DNA of 64,000 nucleotides from Cohnella ginsengisoli. GTDB taxonomy: Bacteria; Bacillota; Bacilli; Paenibacillales; Paenibacillaceae. The number at the start of each line of letters is the position of its first letter. Position 1 is the first letter of the stretch. Below are positions 10,121 to 20,405 of this stretch, piece after piece. The stretch lies in the NCBI RefSeq assembly GCF_029525555.1, contig NZ_JAPDHZ010000006.1, positions 248,001 through 312,000 of the forward strand, read 5' to 3'. The notes beneath the pieces are model-generated. The model saw nothing but the letters and a program-made list of their open reading frames with translations, ran no database searches and was not told where the DNA came from. The translations under genes were made by a program, and so were the position numbers.

Positions 10121-10303
10121 ATGGAAGATGGTTGGTGGTGGCGCTGGATGATCCGAGGGTTTCGTATTGCATTATCCAAATTAAGGAGCGTGTTATTCAA
10201 TGACAGAACGGGTACTGACAGGAGATCGCGTTACCGGCAAGCTTCACCTTGGCCATTACGTCGGCAGTCTCAAGAATCGCGTGGCTCTGCAGCAACAATA
10301 TGA
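10121..10303 (+). CDS. Trp-codon-rich leader ORF overlapping trpS
   Basis: A short reading frame between the T-box terminator and trpS. AAAGGGGG at 10105-10112 is 8 bases before the ATG. Codons 5, 6, 7 and 9 are all TGG (10133, 10136, 10139, 10145), giving MEDGWWWRWMIRGF. The frame has no stop before trpS; it runs over the trpS ribosome site (about 10182) and start (10200) in another frame and stops inside trpS, 60 codons in total. A role as translational sensor of charged tRNA-Trp is inferred, by analogy with the leader peptide of the Bacillus subtilis rtp (anti-TRAP) operon, which also combines a Trp T-box with Trp codons. The peptide itself probably has no function. Confidence 0.6.
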   Translation: MEDGWWWRWMIRGFRIALSKLRSVLFNDRTGTDRRSRYRQASPWPLRRQSQESRGSAATI

Positions 10304-11165
10304 AACGTATATCCTTCTGGCGGATGTGCAAGCGTTAACGACGCACTTCGACAAGCCGGATCTCATCAGAAGCCATCTGCGCGAGGTGGCGCTCGATTAT
10401 TTGGCGGTCGGCATTGATCCGGATCGCGCAACGATCTTCGTCCAGTCCATGATTCCGGAGATTGCGGAGCTAACCGTATTGTTCTCCATGTTCGTCACGG
10501 TCAATGCGCTGCGCCATAACCCGACGATCAAGTCGGAGTCCAAGAACAGCGGCTTGGACGATATGTACTACGGCTTTCTGGGTTATCCGGTCAGCCAGAC
10601 GGCCGACATCGCCTTTTGCAAAGCGACGATCGTTCCGGTCGGGGACGACCAACTGCCTCATCTGGAACAGTCGCGAAAAATCGTGCGCCGGTTCAATGAA
10701 CTCTATAAGCCTGTGCTCGTAGAACCGCGGGCGCTGATCAGCGAAACGCCTAGGCTGGTGGGGACCGACGGCAAAGGAAAAATGAGCAAAAGCCTAGGCA
10801 ACGCCGTCGCGCTGGATTCCTCGACGGAAGAGATCGCGTTTAAAATCCAAAGAGCGACCACCGATCCGGGGCATCCGGAAGTCTGCCCGATTTACGCTTA
10901 TCATCAAGCGTTCAGGCTGGACGAAGCGCCAGAAATTCGCGAGGGCTGCGAAAAAGGGACGATGGGGTGTTCCGCATGCAAGGGGCAGATCGCGCTCGCG
11001 CTAGAACAGCTTATTGAGCCCATGCGGGAGCGCAGGTCTTATTATGCCGCGCGGCCGGATACCGTTGATGATATCTTGATTAGCGGTACCCGGCGCGCTC
11101 GCAGTATCGCCCGGGACACGATGGGAGAGGTTCGGGAGGCGATGAGCCTTAACTATTTCGACTGA
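10200..11165 (+). CDS. trpS: tryptophanyl-tRNA synthetase
   Basis: Class I aminoacyl-tRNA synthetase charging tRNA-Trp, 321 residues. The HIGH-type signature is GKLHLGH (residues 13-19) and the second signature is KMSKS (194-198). The start LTGDRVTGKLHLGHYVGSLKN belongs to the TrpRS branch with TGDR rather than the SGIQPSG of B. subtilis TrpS, so a second trpS may exist elsewhere in the genome (inference). A CxxC-like pair appears near the C-terminus (MGCSACKGQIA). AAGGAG lies about 11 bases upstream. Expression is controlled by the Trp T-box and perhaps by the overlapping leader ORF. Confidence 0.95.
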   Translation: MTERVLTGDRVTGKLHLGHYVGSLKNRVALQQQYETYILLADVQALTTHFDKPDLIRSHLREVALDYLAVGIDPDRATIFVQSMIPEIAELTVLFSMFVTVNALRHNPTIKSESKNSGLDDMYYGFLGYPVSQTADIAFCKATIVPVGDDQLPHLEQSRKIVRRFNELYKPVLVEPRALISETPRLVGTDGKGKMSKSLGNAVALDSSTEEIAFKIQRATTDPGHPEVCPIYAYHQAFRLDEAPEIREGCEKGTMGCSACKGQIALALEQLIEPMRERRSYYAARPDTVDDILISGTRRARSIARDTMGEVREAMSLNYFD

Positions 11166-11204
11166 GCCGAATCCGAACTGGCTGTACGCAAGCGGCGATG
11201 GCCC

Positions 11205-13574
11205 CTATCGCAGCGGACAACTAAAGCGAACCTCTTTCCCGCCTTGAAGCACATGCACGGACCGGTCCGGCAGGACCACCTCGAGCCGCGACTCGACCGG
11301 GGCGGATACGGTCATCGTAAACTGTCTCTCTTCACCGATCTCCCAGGCGACGCTGACGACACCCTTCGGCGTCGCGACGTCACCGGACGCGCGCGTCAGG
11401 TAGCCCGGCTGCGGCGCGATTCTAATCGTGCCACAGCCGGGAGCGGCAGGGGCGACGCCGAGTATCCGGGCGCTGAATTCGTAGAGAGGGACGGCGCCCC
11501 CAAGCATGGCAATCGCTTCGCTGGCTCACCGGATCCTCCACCCATGAGGTGAGTCCCAGCGCGGCCAGGTCTCTCCAGATGTCCCACAGCTCGAAGGATC
11601 GTTCGTACGCGTCGGCGCGCTCCAAAGCCCGGAACAGGAAAAAGGACATGGCGTAGGACACCTTGGCCAGCTGCCGGTTTTCCAGCGTGCGCGCCATCAA
11701 CTGCTTGGCGGCTTCGCCTTGAACCGCACCCGCGAGCACGGCCCAGATCTGCGCATGCTGGCTGTAAGCCTCGATCCCGGGCGCGTCCTGATACAGTCCG
11801 AGCGTCGCCGAATAGCTGGTGCGATTAACGGTCCGTATCAGATCCTCGGCGCGGGACCTGTATTCGTCGCCGCCGTCTTTTCGGCCCAGCGCGTCCTGCA
11901 GCTCGGCCGCCAGTTTCAACGAGGCGGCGTACATTAGATTGTAGATGATATTGCTGCCCTGCCGCGAAGCCGTCGGCACGCCCTGCAGCTCCCGCCACTC
12001 TTCGACCCAGTCCACGTAAGACCAATAGTTCGAGGGCATCGGACCCAACAGGCCGTCGGCATCCAGCTTTTGATTGAACCATTCCAGTACGCCGTCGATC
12101 GTAGGCATGTACGTCCGGACCAGCGACAGATCCCCGAAGTACAGGTAATGGTCATGGACCATCATGATCCAGTGCAAGGAAAAGCCGGGGATCACCTGCG
12201 GCAGCATCGACGGGTATCGGCTTTGGAGCATGCCGTTCGGCAGCCTGGAGCTGTGGAAGTCGAACATCGCCTTCCGGGCCAGGCGGTCGTCGCCGCTCAG
12301 CTGGTAGGTGAACAGAATCTGCAGCCTCGTATCCATCGCGTATTGCAGCTGCTCGTAATACGGACAATCCTCGTACGTGTCGTGCATGCAGCGTCTCAGC
12401 GTGTTGACGCTGATGTCCCAGAGCGGCTGCAGGCCGGCATCCGAGCTGGAGAAGCTGGCTTTGACCGCCAATGGATAGCCCGTTTCCCTGTAATCAAACG
12501 ATAGGACGGTCAGCGGTTCCTCGGCCGTCTCGATCTCCAGCGCCACGTACCGGAACGTTCGGAACAAGAACGGTTCGTACGCTTCCGGCCGCTCCGCCGT
12601 ACCGTATCCGCCTGCTTCATAGCGATCGAAGACGCCGATCAGCGTGCCGGCGGCATCGTCCCTGACGCCTTTGACATAGGTGCCGGACGTCTCGTCGTAT
12701 TGCCGATAGCATTCGGCGTAGAGCAGCTTCGCCTTGGCGTTTTTTCCGCCGGCCATCGCTAAGACGGGATAGCCGGTAGTCAGCTCGCCCGCGTCAAGCT
12801 CGAGGACGACGCTTTGGCGGGGGGCCAAGCGTGAAGGGACGCTTCAAGCCGCCCGTACCGACCTGCGGGCCGAGGTCGGTACGGCTGGTCTTCGTCACCG
12901 CCGCAAAGGCGCGCTCCCCCCTCGTAGAGCGTCGGAATATCGCGAGGCGTCAGCGTCCAGGGATTTAACTGGCCGTAGACCGGATCCTCGTACGGGCTCA
13001 CCTCCGCGGCAGTGTGCCAGTCTGCATCCGCATAGTCCGCCGTCGTCCAGCCCAGCATGCGCTGCTTACCGGCCGCGTTTTCCGTACCGCCCGCGAAGCC
13101 CGTCTCCCAGTCGGTCACCTCGAAGACGATGGCCGTCTCTTGCAGACAACGCCAGCGCTCGTCGGTATGCAGCTTGACCATCGTTCTGCCTTCCCGATCG
13201 ATGACCTCCCCGGACAGAAAAAAACCTCCGCGGTTCGCTCTCCAGACGGATATGGGCCCCTCCATGCCATGAAAGTGAACGACGCGGGCGGCAATCGCGT
13301 TGCGTCCTTCGCGCAGGTACGGGGAACAGTCGACCTCCTCGTAATATTGGGTATGGCTGTCTCCCTTGCCGGGTCCCCGCGATACCGGAACGCCGTTGAC
13401 GTACAACCGGTAGCGGCTGTCCGCGGACACCCTTAGTCGCAGCGCGGCATCTTCGGCATTTTCCAATTCGAAGCTTCTTCGGAAATAGACTTGCTCCTGC
13501 AGCCCTTTTCCTTCGATGATCTGCTCTTCCTGCAGCCAGATCCACCGGGTTTCCTTCATGGCGTCGTCGCTCAA
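11205..13574 (-). CDS. GH78-like alpha-L-rhamnosidase (two frameshifts)
   Basis: Predicted family 78 glycoside hydrolase of about 788 residues after correction. An N-terminal beta-sandwich (RRSFELENAEDAALRLRVSA, RYRLYVNGVPVSRGP) precedes an (alpha/alpha)6 barrel with DCPYYEQLQYAMDTR, equivalent to the DCPQRER region of rhamnosidases, and the C-terminal SDCHAWGAVPLYEFSARILG. Breaks lie at a six-C run (complement of 12819-12824) and a five-C run (complement of 11497-11501). A TTG start at 13574 lies 9 bases from GGAGG; an ATG 15 bases later is too far. No signal peptide is seen, so it probably acts in the cytoplasm on imported oligosaccharides. The divergent AraC gene is its likely regulator. 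Confidence 0.8.
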
Positions 13575-13698
13575 TCTCTTCGGCCTCCGGATTGTTAAAT
13601 TTTATAAATAATATAAACTAGGCTTGAGCTGAAAACGTAGGTTTAACCGGACGAAATACAGGGCGTATTCGGACATTAAGTCACGGAGGAGTGAGTCT

Positions 13699-14592
13699 TT
13701 GAGCATCAGAACCGTCGTGCTGACGACGCGCGCAGCCGGCTATTTGTCGCAGGAGCAACCGATCTTTATCAATCGGGTGCAGGAGTCGTTCGAGATGTCG
13801 GAGCACAATCACGAGTTTATGGAGATCAACTTCGTGAGCGAGGGAACCGGTTTTCAGTACATCGAGGGGCAGACCTTGCCGGTGACGAAAGGCGATTTGT
13901 TTTTTCTGCCGACCGGCGCGTCGCACGTTTTCCGCCCCTCGCACGCAAGGCCCGAATCCGGCCAACTCATCGTGTACAACTGCCTGTTCGACGGCGCGTT
14001 TAGCCGTTCGCTTCGCGGCTTTTTCGCGGAGGACCCCGAGATGCTCGCGTTTATGAGCGCGCCTTATCCCGAACAGCCCTGGATGCAGGCCAAGGATAAG
14101 GACGGCGCTTTTCAACGCATATTCAATACGCTCTTCGAAGAGAGCAGAGCGGGACGGCCGGACTCGCTCAGTCTCATGCAGGCCGAGCTGATCAAGCTGC
14201 TGCTGCTCCTTCGGCGCATCGCCAAGATCGGCGATCTGCCCGAGGCGGCGAGAGCCGGCGAAGACACGCTCGCTTCGATGCTGGATGCGCTCCGCCGGGA
14301 CCCGGCGCGGCCGGTCCGCATGCGCGAGATGGCGGCGAGAGCGGGATTCAGCGAACGGCAGTTCCGGCGCCGGTTCGCCGCGCGTACGGGCATGAACTAT
14401 AGCGATTACGTGAACAAGCTGCGCATTGAGCGGTGCTGCGAGTTGCTGCTTGCTACGAACGAGAAGATTGAAGCCGTCGCAAGACGCGCAGGCTATGTGG
14501 ATATGAAAAGCTTTCACCGAATGTTCAAACGCGTCACGGGGCTGGCGCCCAGGCAGTATCGGCACGCATATGGATCAACGATGTACCAGTAA
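13699..14592 (+). CDS. AraC-family transcriptional regulator with cupin sensor
   Basis: 297 residues. The N-terminal cupin fold is seen in MSEHNHEFMEINFVSEGTGF and VTKGDLFFLPTGASHVF; the C-terminus has two helix-turn-helix motifs (MREMAARAGFSERQFRRRF and IEAVARRAGYVDMKSFHRMF, then GLAPRQYR). The TTG start is 8 bases after GGAGGA. It is divergent from the rhamnosidase gene and probably activates it when a sugar binds the cupin domain. Confidence 0.9.
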   Translation: MSIRTVVLTTRAAGYLSQEQPIFINRVQESFEMSEHNHEFMEINFVSEGTGFQYIEGQTLPVTKGDLFFLPTGASHVFRPSHARPESGQLIVYNCLFDGAFSRSLRGFFAEDPEMLAFMSAPYPEQPWMQAKDKDGAFQRIFNTLFEESRAGRPDSLSLMQAELIKLLLLLRRIAKIGDLPEAARAGEDTLASMLDALRRDPARPVRMREMAARAGFSERQFRRRFAARTGMNYSDYVNKLRIERCCELLLATNEKIEAVARRAGYVDMKSFHRMFKRVTGLAPRQYRHAYGSTMYQ

Positions 14593-14633
14593 AGGACAAG
14601 ATCCTCTTATACCAGCCTATCGAAAGATACCGT

Positions 14634-16497
14634 ATGTTTAAGGGTAACTTGAATGCCGGCGAGGTGAGGGGATACGAGAGCCGCAATCCGTTCGATCCGC
14701 TTGGGCTACAAAAAATCCGTGCGGTACCGGTTGACGCTTTTTTTTATTCTGGCGATCCTGCCGCTGATCCTGGTCAGCCTGTACTCGATCGGGAAGTCCC
14801 AGCGCATCCTCGAGGAGCAATCCGGCGAACAGACGCGGGCGGCGATGGCGTCTTCGCTCGCTTATATCGATCAATTCATGTCGAGCATGAACCACTTGTC
14901 CCTGTTGATCTCGAACGACGCCGAGCTGAACGAGCTCCTGCGTCCGGATGCCGATCCCTCCCAGCAGATCATCGACGCGCAGCAAATTTTGAGGAGGCTA
15001 AAAAATTTTTTATTGGCGGAAAAGTCGATATCGGATCTATGGATTCTGGACGCCGATATGGGGCTGGTGCTGTCCGTCCAGGACGGGGGCAAACGAATCG
15101 ATTATAAAAATCGGGATTGGTATCGTCTGACCGTCGAAAATGCGGGAGGCCCGGTTCTGCTAAGCAACTGGAATGCGAAAGTGCCCGATCCGCCGGGCGT
15201 CTACGATCCGCTCGACCTTCCGGACAGCATGACGATTACGCGCGGGATGTCGGCCAATTCGCTTCGACCCAGCCCGCATGCGCTCGGCGTTACGATCGAA
15301 TTGAGCACGTTCGTCGACTTCGCCAAGGAGCTGCTAAAGGGAAATGACGCCAGCCTGTATCTGATGAACGCGAATCAGGAGTTGATCGTATCGTCCAACG
15401 GCGATTCGGCGATTCCGTACGATATCCCCGACAACGACCAGGCTTACTTCGAGAGACGCGACGCCGCGCTGGACCGTTCGATGTTCGTGACGAAGGTTCG
15501 TTCGGACGAATCCGGATGGTCCATGGTACTCGCGCAGCCCAAGCGCAATCTGACCGAAAAGTCGAGCCTGCTTCAGCGGTTCATCTACGGCGTGATCGGG
15601 ATCAGCTGCCTGCTCGCGCTCAGCATCGCATGGATCGTCTATACCGGCATTTCCGCGCCGCTGCGCAATTTGCTGTCCGGTATCCGGGAGCTCGCGCGCG
15701 GCAACCTCAGCGTGCAGCTCAAGCATGACAGAGTCGACGAATTCGGCGCGCTGACCGAATCGTTCAATATGATGGCGGAGCAGCAAAAGCGGTATGTCGA
15801 CGATATCTTCGAGCATCAGGTCGAAAAGACGCGAACCGAGCTGAAATTTTTGCAATCACAAATCAACCCGCATTTTCTGTACAACACCCTCGATTCCATC
15901 CATGCAAGCGCCGTAAATTACGATGCCGACGAGATCTGCGAGATGGTGCTGTGCCTCTCCAGCTTCTTCAGGCTAAGCCTGAATAAAGGCCGGGAAAGCT
16001 TCACGCTGGCGGAGACGGTCGAGCATCTGGGCTATTATATTCGGATCCAGGAGCTGCGGTTTACGGACCACTTCCAATCTCGGCTGGATATTCCCGACGA
16101 TTGCAAAGACTTGTAAGTCCTGAAGCTGATTTTGCAGCCGTTGGTTGAAAACGCAGTCATTCACGGGCTCGAAAAATCTCCGCCGGGCGGGAAGCTGATC
16201 GTATCGGCAAGGCGTGCGGAAAACCTGCTGTATCTGAGCGTTTACAACAGCGGGCGGCTGATCGAGCCGCAGCAGCTGAAGCGCATTCAAGAAGCGCTTG
16301 CGGAGATCACCACCGCGTATCTTGAAAAATACAAGCCGTCGCCGGATTACTTCGGCATGCTGAACGTGCTCTGCAGGCTCAAGCTCTATTACGGAGACGA
16401 AGCCGGGATGCGAATCGAGAGCAACGAGGAGGAGAGGACGAAGGTTACGATCTGGCTGCCCCTGGACGCTTGCCTGGGTCCTACGCCGAACAAATAA
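14634..16497 (+). CDS. YesM-like sensor histidine kinase with in-frame stop
   Basis: Membrane kinase partnering the YesN-like regulator. Order: N-terminal TM (YRLTLFFILAILPLILVSLY), extracellular Cache-like sensor, second TM near 15600, HAMP (APLRNLLSGIRELARGNLSV), His-kinase box QINPHFLYNTLDS (His codon at 15871) and ATPase N-box LILQPLVENAVIHG. Codon 16114-16116 is TAA in frame, between CKDL and VLKLILQP; CAA would restore the usual Gln. This cuts the ATPase domain off. A six-A run at 14710-14715 also seems one base long: with five A the frame extends upstream to ATG 14634 (SRNPFDPLGLQK). The exact start is uncertain. Confidence 0.75.
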
Positions 16498-16510
16498 GGA
16501 GGACGATGAC

Positions 16511-18193
16511 ATGTACTATCTGATGATCGTGGAGGACGAGCTCAAGCTGCAGAACAACCTGGCTTACAACATGGGCTGGGAAGACCACGGCATCGAGGTC
16601 GTAGGCGCCGCTGCCAGCGGGGAGGAGGCGCTGCTCCTGATCCCGCTGAGAAAGCCGGATCTCATGATCATCGATATCGAGATGCAGGGGATGGACGGTC
16701 TGCAGCTGATGCAGGCCGTGCGCGAGATCGATCCGGACATCCGCTTTATCGTGCTCAGCGGGCACGATGACTTCGAGTTCGTGCAGAAGGCGCTTCGCTG
16801 CAACGCGGACAACTACCTGCTCAAGCCCGCGGGGAATCCGGACGTCGTCGCGGCGGTGCTCGAGTCGACCGAACGGATCAAGGCGGAGAGGGCGCAAAAG
16901 TACGGCATGGAGCTGCTCCAGCGAAGGTGGAAAGAGCACTTGCCTGAGCTGCAAAAAAAGCTTTTTGCAGCGTTGGGTGAAGGGCTCCGCCACGGATGCG
17001 GACATGGAGAAGGCCGCGGACGAATTCATGCTGGCGCCGCTCTCCGAGCCGGACAGGCTCTACTTGGTCGCGGTCGTGGACCTGGACCCGGCCGCGGAAT
17101 CGCCGTCGGGTTCGATTTCGGCTTCGGCGGAGACGGAGATGGAGCGGGAGCCGGATAAAGAGCGGGATCCGCAGTGGCTGCAATCGTCGCTGCATACTTT
17201 GGTCGCGGCTTATTTCGAAGGATCCGGCTGTTTTTCGTTTATGGATGAGAACGGGGCGACGGTGGCCGTCTTCCCCGGCGCCGGCGAGGATGAGGAGCAG
17301 TGGCTGTACCGGATCAACATGGGCATCGTGAAGCTCCAGGAAGTCGTCCTGGATTGCCTGAAGGCCACGGCGAGCGCGGGGATCGGGCGTCCGGCGAAGC
17401 GCGGCGGCGTTCACGTATCGTACCGTCAGGCGAAGAGCGCGCTGCTGGAGCGGTACATGTACGGGCACAACCTGGTTATCCCCTTTGAGAACGGAGGCGC
17501 CGGCCCGAAGGAGGAAGCCCTGCTGCCTGACGCGGAGCTGGAGCGCCGGCTGCTGCTCTCGCTGGAGTCGGGCGACGCCGCCAAGGCGCATCAGCTCGTC
17601 ATGCAGTGGTACAAGAGCTGCTGCGAGCCCGCCTCCTCGGCGGAACTTTTGCTCGAGCCGGTGCTGTTCATGCACAGCTTGCTGACCCGCTACATCCATG
17701 CGCAGGGGTGGTCGGTTCGGGGCGTCGCCGCCCAGGAGCTGGCGGCCATCCGCGACCCGGACGAGCTCGCTCGCCAAGAGCATCTTGCGGCCTGGGCCGG
17801 AAGAGCAATCGACAAAATACTGGCGTATGCGGACAAACAGCGCGTATCCAAGCGTCATCGGTTCATTGACGAGCTGATGGCCATCGTCGAGCAATCCCTG
17901 GACCAGGATATCGGCCTGCACGAGATCGCCGACCGCCTGTACGTCAGCCCCCCCGTATCTCAGCAGATTGTTCAAGAAAGAAACCAAAATGACCTTTTCC
18001 GCCTATATTCACGATAAAAAAGATGCAAAAAGCAAAGGAACTGCTGCAAGAGGGCGCTAAGGTATACGAAGCCTCACGCCTGATCGGGTACCGGGACATC
18101 AGCTATTTCACGCGGCTGTTCCGCAAATATTGGGGCGTCATGCCGAGCGAGGTATCCCGCTCCCGGACGACCGAAGAGCATGGAACTGCATGA
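16511..18193 (+). CDS. YesN-like response regulator, AraC type (three frameshifts)
   Basis: Response regulator of the pair. REC domain at residues 1-120 with acidic pocket VEDE, phospho-Asp in LMIIDIEMQGMDG and LKPAG; a middle linker; a C-terminal AraC DNA-binding domain ending in SRLIGYRDISYFTRLFRKYWGVMPSEV. Breaks at seven A (16953-16959), seven C (17948-17954) and six A (18016-18021); removing one base at each restores QKSFLQRWVKGS, VSPPYLSRLFKKETKMTF and YIHDKKMQKAKELLQEG. AGGAGG lies just upstream, 14 bases after the kinase stop. It probably activates the transport genes that follow. Confidence 0.85.
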
Positions 18194-18205
18194 ACAGGAC
18201 GAGGG

Positions 18206-18251
18206 GCTGTCCGAAAAGTCATATTCTTTGACTTTTCGGGCGGCTTTTTTT
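18206..18251 (+). terminator. intrinsic terminator after yesMN
   Basis: GCTGTCCGAAAAGTCA pairs with TGACTTTTCGGGCGGC (two G-U pairs), followed by seven T. It ends the two-component operon before the transport genes. Confidence 0.9.
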
Positions 18252-18295
18252 GTCCCCCTTCGCCTTGCACGGCGGGTTGCCGATGAAGCCGCGTT

Positions 18296-18388
18296 GGTGC
18301 ACAAAAAGTGTGCACCATGGCGAGGGCTGGGCCGCACATCGGCGCAGTTGCCGTGCTGGCGCACAAAAATGTGCACCATGGCGAGGGC
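18296..18388. repeat. tandem palindromic repeat pair
   Basis: Two near-identical units about 62 bases apart. Each has an inverted repeat around an A-run (GGTGCAC-aaaaagt-GTGCACC; GGCGCAC-aaaaat-GTGCACC) followed by ATGGCGAGGGC. They occupy most of the gap between the yesMN terminator and the permease gene. Each could form a hairpin RNA or a dimer operator; the rest of this 345-base gap holds no gene. Confidence 0.6.
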
Positions 18389-18539
18389 CGAGGCCCCGGC
18401 GGTCGCGCTAGCAGCGCATATGTTTACGCCGGCTTAACAAAGTCATTTTCTTCAGCCGTTGAGGTTATCGGATTCACCTATTGCCGACGGGAAGCCTGAA
18501 TTATAATTTCCTCAACAAGCGAAGGAGGGGTGCTGACAC

Positions 18540-19437
18540 TTGTACATCGCGAAGGTCTGGAAGTATCGCTTTCTCTACCTGCTCCTGCTGCCGGGACTGA
18601 TTTATTTCATCGTCTACAAATACTTGCCGATGTTCGGTTTGGTAATCGCATTCAAAGATTATAGCGCCTTCCAGGGATTCACGAACAGCCCTTGGGTGGG
18701 GCTGCGGCACTTCCGCACCATCTTCGACTCGCCCGACATGGTCCGCATTTTTTTCAACACGCTTTACTTGAACGCGCTCCAGCTGCTGTTCGCGTTTCCA
18801 GCAGGCATCGTGATGGCGCTCATGCTGAATGAAGTCAAAAACAGCTTTTTCAAGAAAACGGTACAATCGATCGTTTACCTGCCTCACTTCGTATCCTGGA
18901 TCGTCGTCGTCAGCATCGCGCTCACCGCGCTCGGCAGCGAGGGCATCCTCAACGGCGTGCTTGAGACGTTGGGCTTCCAGCCCATCAACTTTCTGACTTC
19001 GCCCCATTGGTTCATGCCTCTCATTACGCTCGAGGGCATGTGGAAAGAGACGGGCTGGGGCACGATCATCTTTTTTGGCAGCGCTGTCAGGGATCAATCC
19101 AAACCTGTACGAAGCGGCCGTCATCGATGGTGCGAACCGCTGGCAGAGCATCCGATACATTACGCTTCCGTCTCTGCGCGGGACGATTGCCATTCTGCTC
19201 ATTCTGCAGGTGGGACATGTGCTCGATACGGGCATCGAACAAATCCTGCTCATGGTGAACTCGCTGACCAAAGAAGTCGGGACGACCTTGGACCTATACG
19301 TGTTCCAGAAAGGGATCGAGGGCGCGGATTACAGCTTCGCTACCGCGTTCGGCTTGTTCAAGAGCCTGATCGGTCTGGTCCTGATCCTCGGCGCCAATCG
19401 CTTGGCTAAGAAAGTCGGAGAAGAAGGCGTATTTTAA
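18540..19437 (+). CDS. LplB-like sugar ABC transporter permease (frameshifted)
   Basis: First permease of the second importer. The TTG start is 9 bases after GAAGGAGGGG. Family features: YRFLYLLLLPGLIYFIVYKY, LPMFGLVIAFKDYSAF and the EAA loop YEAAVIDGANRWQSIRYITLP. A six-T run at 19071-19076 breaks the frame; five T gives GTIIFLAALSGINPNLYEAA. Corrected length is 298 residues with about six TM helices. It lies downstream of the yesMN pair, its likely regulators. Confidence 0.88.
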
Positions 19438-19456
19438 GACGAAAGGAGGATATAGG

Positions 19457-20344
19457 GTGTACCGCAAATCATTAGGCGAAAAAACGTTCGATGGGAGCAT
19501 TATCCTGCTGCTCGTGCTGACGTCCTTGCTCATGCTCTTTCCGTTCTACTATATGATCGTGATCTCATTCTCCTCTTACGACGATTACCTGAGACACGGG
19601 GTCGTGCTGTGGCCGAAGCAGTGGGTGCTGGATGCCTATCGATCCATCTTCGAGTCCCGTGCCTTTGTCCGCTCCATCGGAAGCACCGTGTTCGTGACGG
19701 TCGCCGGAACCTTGGTAGACCTGATCATGACATCCTCGATGGCCTACGCGCTGTCCCGGGACATTCCCGGCCGGAAGTTTTTTAACATGATGGTGGTATT
19801 CACCTTCCTGTTCGGCGGCGGGATGATTCCGACGTATCTCATCGTCAAGTCCACCGGGTTGATCGACACGTACTGGGCGCTCATCATTCCAGGCTGCATC
19901 AGCGCCTTTAACCTGATCATTATCCGGCAATTTTTCCGGGGCATTCCGAACGAGCTGAACGACGCCGCGCTCATCGACGGGGCGAGCGAGGTCAAGATCT
20001 TCGTCTTAATCGTCCTCCCGTTATCCAAGCCGGTGCTTGCCGCTTTTTCGCTGTTCTACGCGGTCGGCCACTGGAACACCTTTTTCGACGCGATTCTGTA
20101 TTTGAACGACTCCACGAAGTGGACGCTCCAAGTCGTCCTTCGCCAGCTCGTCATCCTGGGAAATGTCTCGGATACCCTTCATCAATCTCCGGAAGCGAGG
20201 ATGGCGCAGCTCGATCAGCAGACGCCGCCCGAAACGATCGGCATGGCGGCCGTACTCGTGGCCACGATCCCCATCCTGCTCTTGTATCCGTTTCTGCAAA
20301 AGCACTTTGCCAAGGGGGTGATGCTCGGTTCGATCAAGGGCTAG
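19457..20344 (+). CDS. LplC/YtcP-like sugar ABC transporter permease
   Basis: Intact second permease, 295 residues, GTG start after AAAGGAGG. Visible features are LLVLTSLLMLFPFYYMIVISFSS, the EAA-type loop NDAALIDGASEVKIF and the ending LYPFLQKHFAKGVMLGSIKG. It is 19 bases after the first permease and should form a heterodimer with it. No ATPase gene is present in the operon. Confidence 0.92.
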   Translation: MYRKSLGEKTFDGSIILLLVLTSLLMLFPFYYMIVISFSSYDDYLRHGVVLWPKQWVLDAYRSIFESRAFVRSIGSTVFVTVAGTLVDLIMTSSMAYALSRDIPGRKFFNMMVVFTFLFGGGMIPTYLIVKSTGLIDTYWALIIPGCISAFNLIIIRQFFRGIPNELNDAALIDGASEVKIFVLIVLPLSKPVLAAFSLFYAVGHWNTFFDAILYLNDSTKWTLQVVLRQLVILGNVSDTLHQSPEARMAQLDQQTPPETIGMAAVLVATIPILLLYPFLQKHFAKGVMLGSIKG

Positions 20345-20405
20345 CTCGTTTAAGCGAAGAGACGCCGGTTTCATTGAGGACAAATTGATTAATCGGAGGG
20401 TCCAC

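Noticed and set aside
10121..10303. Leader ORF as an N-terminal extension of trpS
   Set aside because: It is in a different frame from trpS, and trpS already has a complete family-typical start at 10200 with its own ribosome site.
18296..18388. CRISPR-like repeats
   Set aside because: Only two units, no third repeat, no cas genes, and each unit is itself a palindrome.
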